Assembly (NCBI GenBank): GCA_016936335.1
Contig: JAFGXZ010000025.1
Coordinates: 1-7,156, forward strand
Reading direction: 5' to 3'
From: Fidelibacterota bacterium
GTDB lineage: Bacteria > Fidelibacterota > UBA2242
Length of the DNA: 7,156 nucleotides
Part shown: positions 6,110 to 7,156 of the stretch, in pieces
Layout: every line of letters begins with the position of its first letter
Position numbering within the stretch: the stretch's first letter is position 1
Made by a program: the position numbers and the translations under genes
Notes under the pieces: model-generated
What the model was told of the DNA's origin: nothing
Seen by the model: the letters and a program-made list of their open reading frames with translations, nothing else
Databases searched by the model: none

Positions 6110-7156
6110 TAATTTATTAAATCCCGATCGTTTTTTCGATCCTGAGCCGACAATCCGGGGGATTGCTTCTGATTTATATAATGACGTTAAAGATTTGCCG
6201 TTGATCAGCCCCCACGGCCACGTGGACCCGCGACTCTTTGCCGAAAACAATCCTTTCCCTGATCCGACTGAACTCTTAATTATTCCCGATCATTATGTCT
6301 TTAGAATGCTTTATTCCCAGGGAATTAGCATGGAATCTCTGGGTATCCCGGAAATAGATGGATCCGTTGGAGAATCCGACCGACGGAAAATCTGGCGGAT
6401 TTTTGCAGAGAATTTTTATCTTTTTGCAGGAACTCCCAGTGGTAACTGGCTCAATTATGAATTGTATGAGTTGTTTGATGTTCAAAAAAAATTGACGGGC
6501 GCCACCGCTGATGAGATTTATGATCAGATCCAAGCCAAACTCCGGACCCCGGAATTTCTGCCCAGAACGATGTTTGACCGATTCAGATTGGAAGTGCTGT
6601 CCACGACGGACAATCCCTGGGATTCGTTAAAATATCATCGCCAAATCAAAGAATCCGGCTGGAATGGCAATATAATACCCTGCATGCGTCCTGATGGCGT
6701 CACAGATATTTCCCGAGCTGATTGGAAGACGAATATAGAAAAACTTTCCGATATTTCCGGTATCTGGATTACAAATTATAAGCAATTAATCCGGGCAATT
6801 GAAGACCGGCGGATCTTTTTCAAGACTATGGGCGCTGTATCGACAGATCATGGTGTTCGTGAAGCCCTGACCGGTCGATTGTCCGATGCTGAAGCAGACA
6901 GGCTATTTCAGAAAGCGTTAAGCGGAAAAGCATCACCGGAAGATGCCCGCATTTTCACAGCGCATTCGCTTATGGAAATAGCCCGGATGAGTTGTGAAGA
7001 CGGCTTGATCATGCATCTGCATGTCGGCGTATATCGTAATCATAATGAGCGTATTTTTCAGAAATACGGCCCGGACAAGGGGGCAGATATTCCGATTGTA
7101 TCGGAATTTACGAATAATTTAAAACCGCTCTTAAATGCCTATGGAAATGATCGCAA
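6099..7156 (+). CDS. uxaC: Glucuronate (uronate) isomerase, UxaC-like, 3' end outside the window
   Basis: The reading frame stays open to the window edge, giving 352 residues of a protein normally about 420-470 long. It belongs to the uronate isomerase family in the amidohydrolase superfamily (EC 5.3.1.12), interconverting D-glucuronate and D-fructuronate, or D-galacturonate and D-tagaturonate. Visible signatures are the metal-binding HGH (His39, His41) in LISPHGHVDP, IPDHYVFRMLYSQGI (62-76), EVLSTTDNPWDSL (165-177), MRPDG (196-200), STDHG (248-252) and MHLHVGVYRNHNERIF (305-320), equivalent to the HxG-RNxN region of known members. SPHGHVDP in place of DYHCHL marks the divergent subgroup I associate with entries called glucuronate isomerase. 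GGGAGG six bases before the ATG supports this start. The overlap with the preceding gene suggests translational coupling. Confidence 0.9.
   Translation, partial: MGNNNLLNPDRFFDPEPTIRGIASDLYNDVKDLPLISPHGHVDPRLFAENNPFPDPTELLIIPDHYVFRMLYSQGISMESLGIPEIDGSVGESDRRKIWRIFAENFYLFAGTPSGNWLNYELYELFDVQKKLTGATADEIYDQIQAKLRTPEFLPRTMFDRFRLEVLSTTDNPWDSLKYHRQIKESGWNGNIIPCMRPDGVTDISRADWKTNIEKLSDISGIWITNYKQLIRAIEDRRIFFKTMGAVSTDHGVREALTGRLSDAEADRLFQKALSGKASPEDARIFTAHSLMEIARMSCEDGLIMHLHVGVYRNHNERIFQKYGPDKGADIPIVSEFTNNLKPLLNAYGNDR

Noticed and set aside
6068..6533. Two minus-strand frames near the right end
   Set aside because: They are antisense to the uronate isomerase, whose HGH and IPDHYVFRM motifs are clear on the plus strand.
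1..7156. CRISPR array, tRNA or rRNA genes
   Set aside because: No regularly spaced repeats and no tRNA or rRNA signature sequences were seen on either strand; nearly all the DNA is occupied by protein genes.

Overview
The window looks like chromosomal DNA from a Gram-negative, carbohydrate-degrading bacterium. Supporting signs are a stand-alone TonB C-terminal-domain protein, a lipoprotein with a clear lipobox, and uronate-catabolism enzymes. GC content looks moderate (mid-40s percent by eye). Most genes have recognisable Shine-Dalgarno sites, which argues mildly against typical Bacteroidota. A member of the wider FCB/Calditrichota-like lineages is a guess; the sequence does not settle the phylum.

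Left part (1-1007). A broken IS982-family transposase remnant enters from the left edge. It stops at a hairpin that reads as a Rho-independent terminator for the minus-strand gene beside it. That gene (324-755) encodes a small exported TonB_C-domain protein. A 252-bp divergent intergenic region follows. It holds a plausible minus-strand promoter, a spaced 8-bp inverted repeat, a tentative plus-strand promoter and a perfect 10-bp palindrome, TGGTATACCA.

Right part (1008-7156, continuing beyond the window). Six plus-strand genes are packed with gaps of 11-27 bp and one 11-bp overlap, so they are probably one operon. In order they encode a GntR-type regulator with a LacI-type sugar-sensing domain, a DUF4861 lipoprotein, KduI, a GHMP kinase strongly resembling plant glucuronokinase, a GalU-family UTP-sugar-1-phosphate uridylyltransferase, and glucuronate isomerase (UxaC-like, cut by the window end).

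How they may work together. KduI isomerises the 5-keto-4-deoxyuronate released from unsaturated uronides after polysaccharide lyase action. The UxaC-like enzyme takes free D-glucuronate towards fructuronate. The kinase and uridylyltransferase could convert the same glucuronate to glucuronate-1-phosphate and then UDP-glucuronate. That two-step salvage route is known mainly from plants (glucuronokinase plus UDP-sugar pyrophosphorylase). The operon may therefore split incoming glucuronate between catabolism and nucleotide-sugar recycling under one uronate-responsive repressor. This kinase-uridylyltransferase pair inside a uronate catabolic operon is the most interesting feature here.
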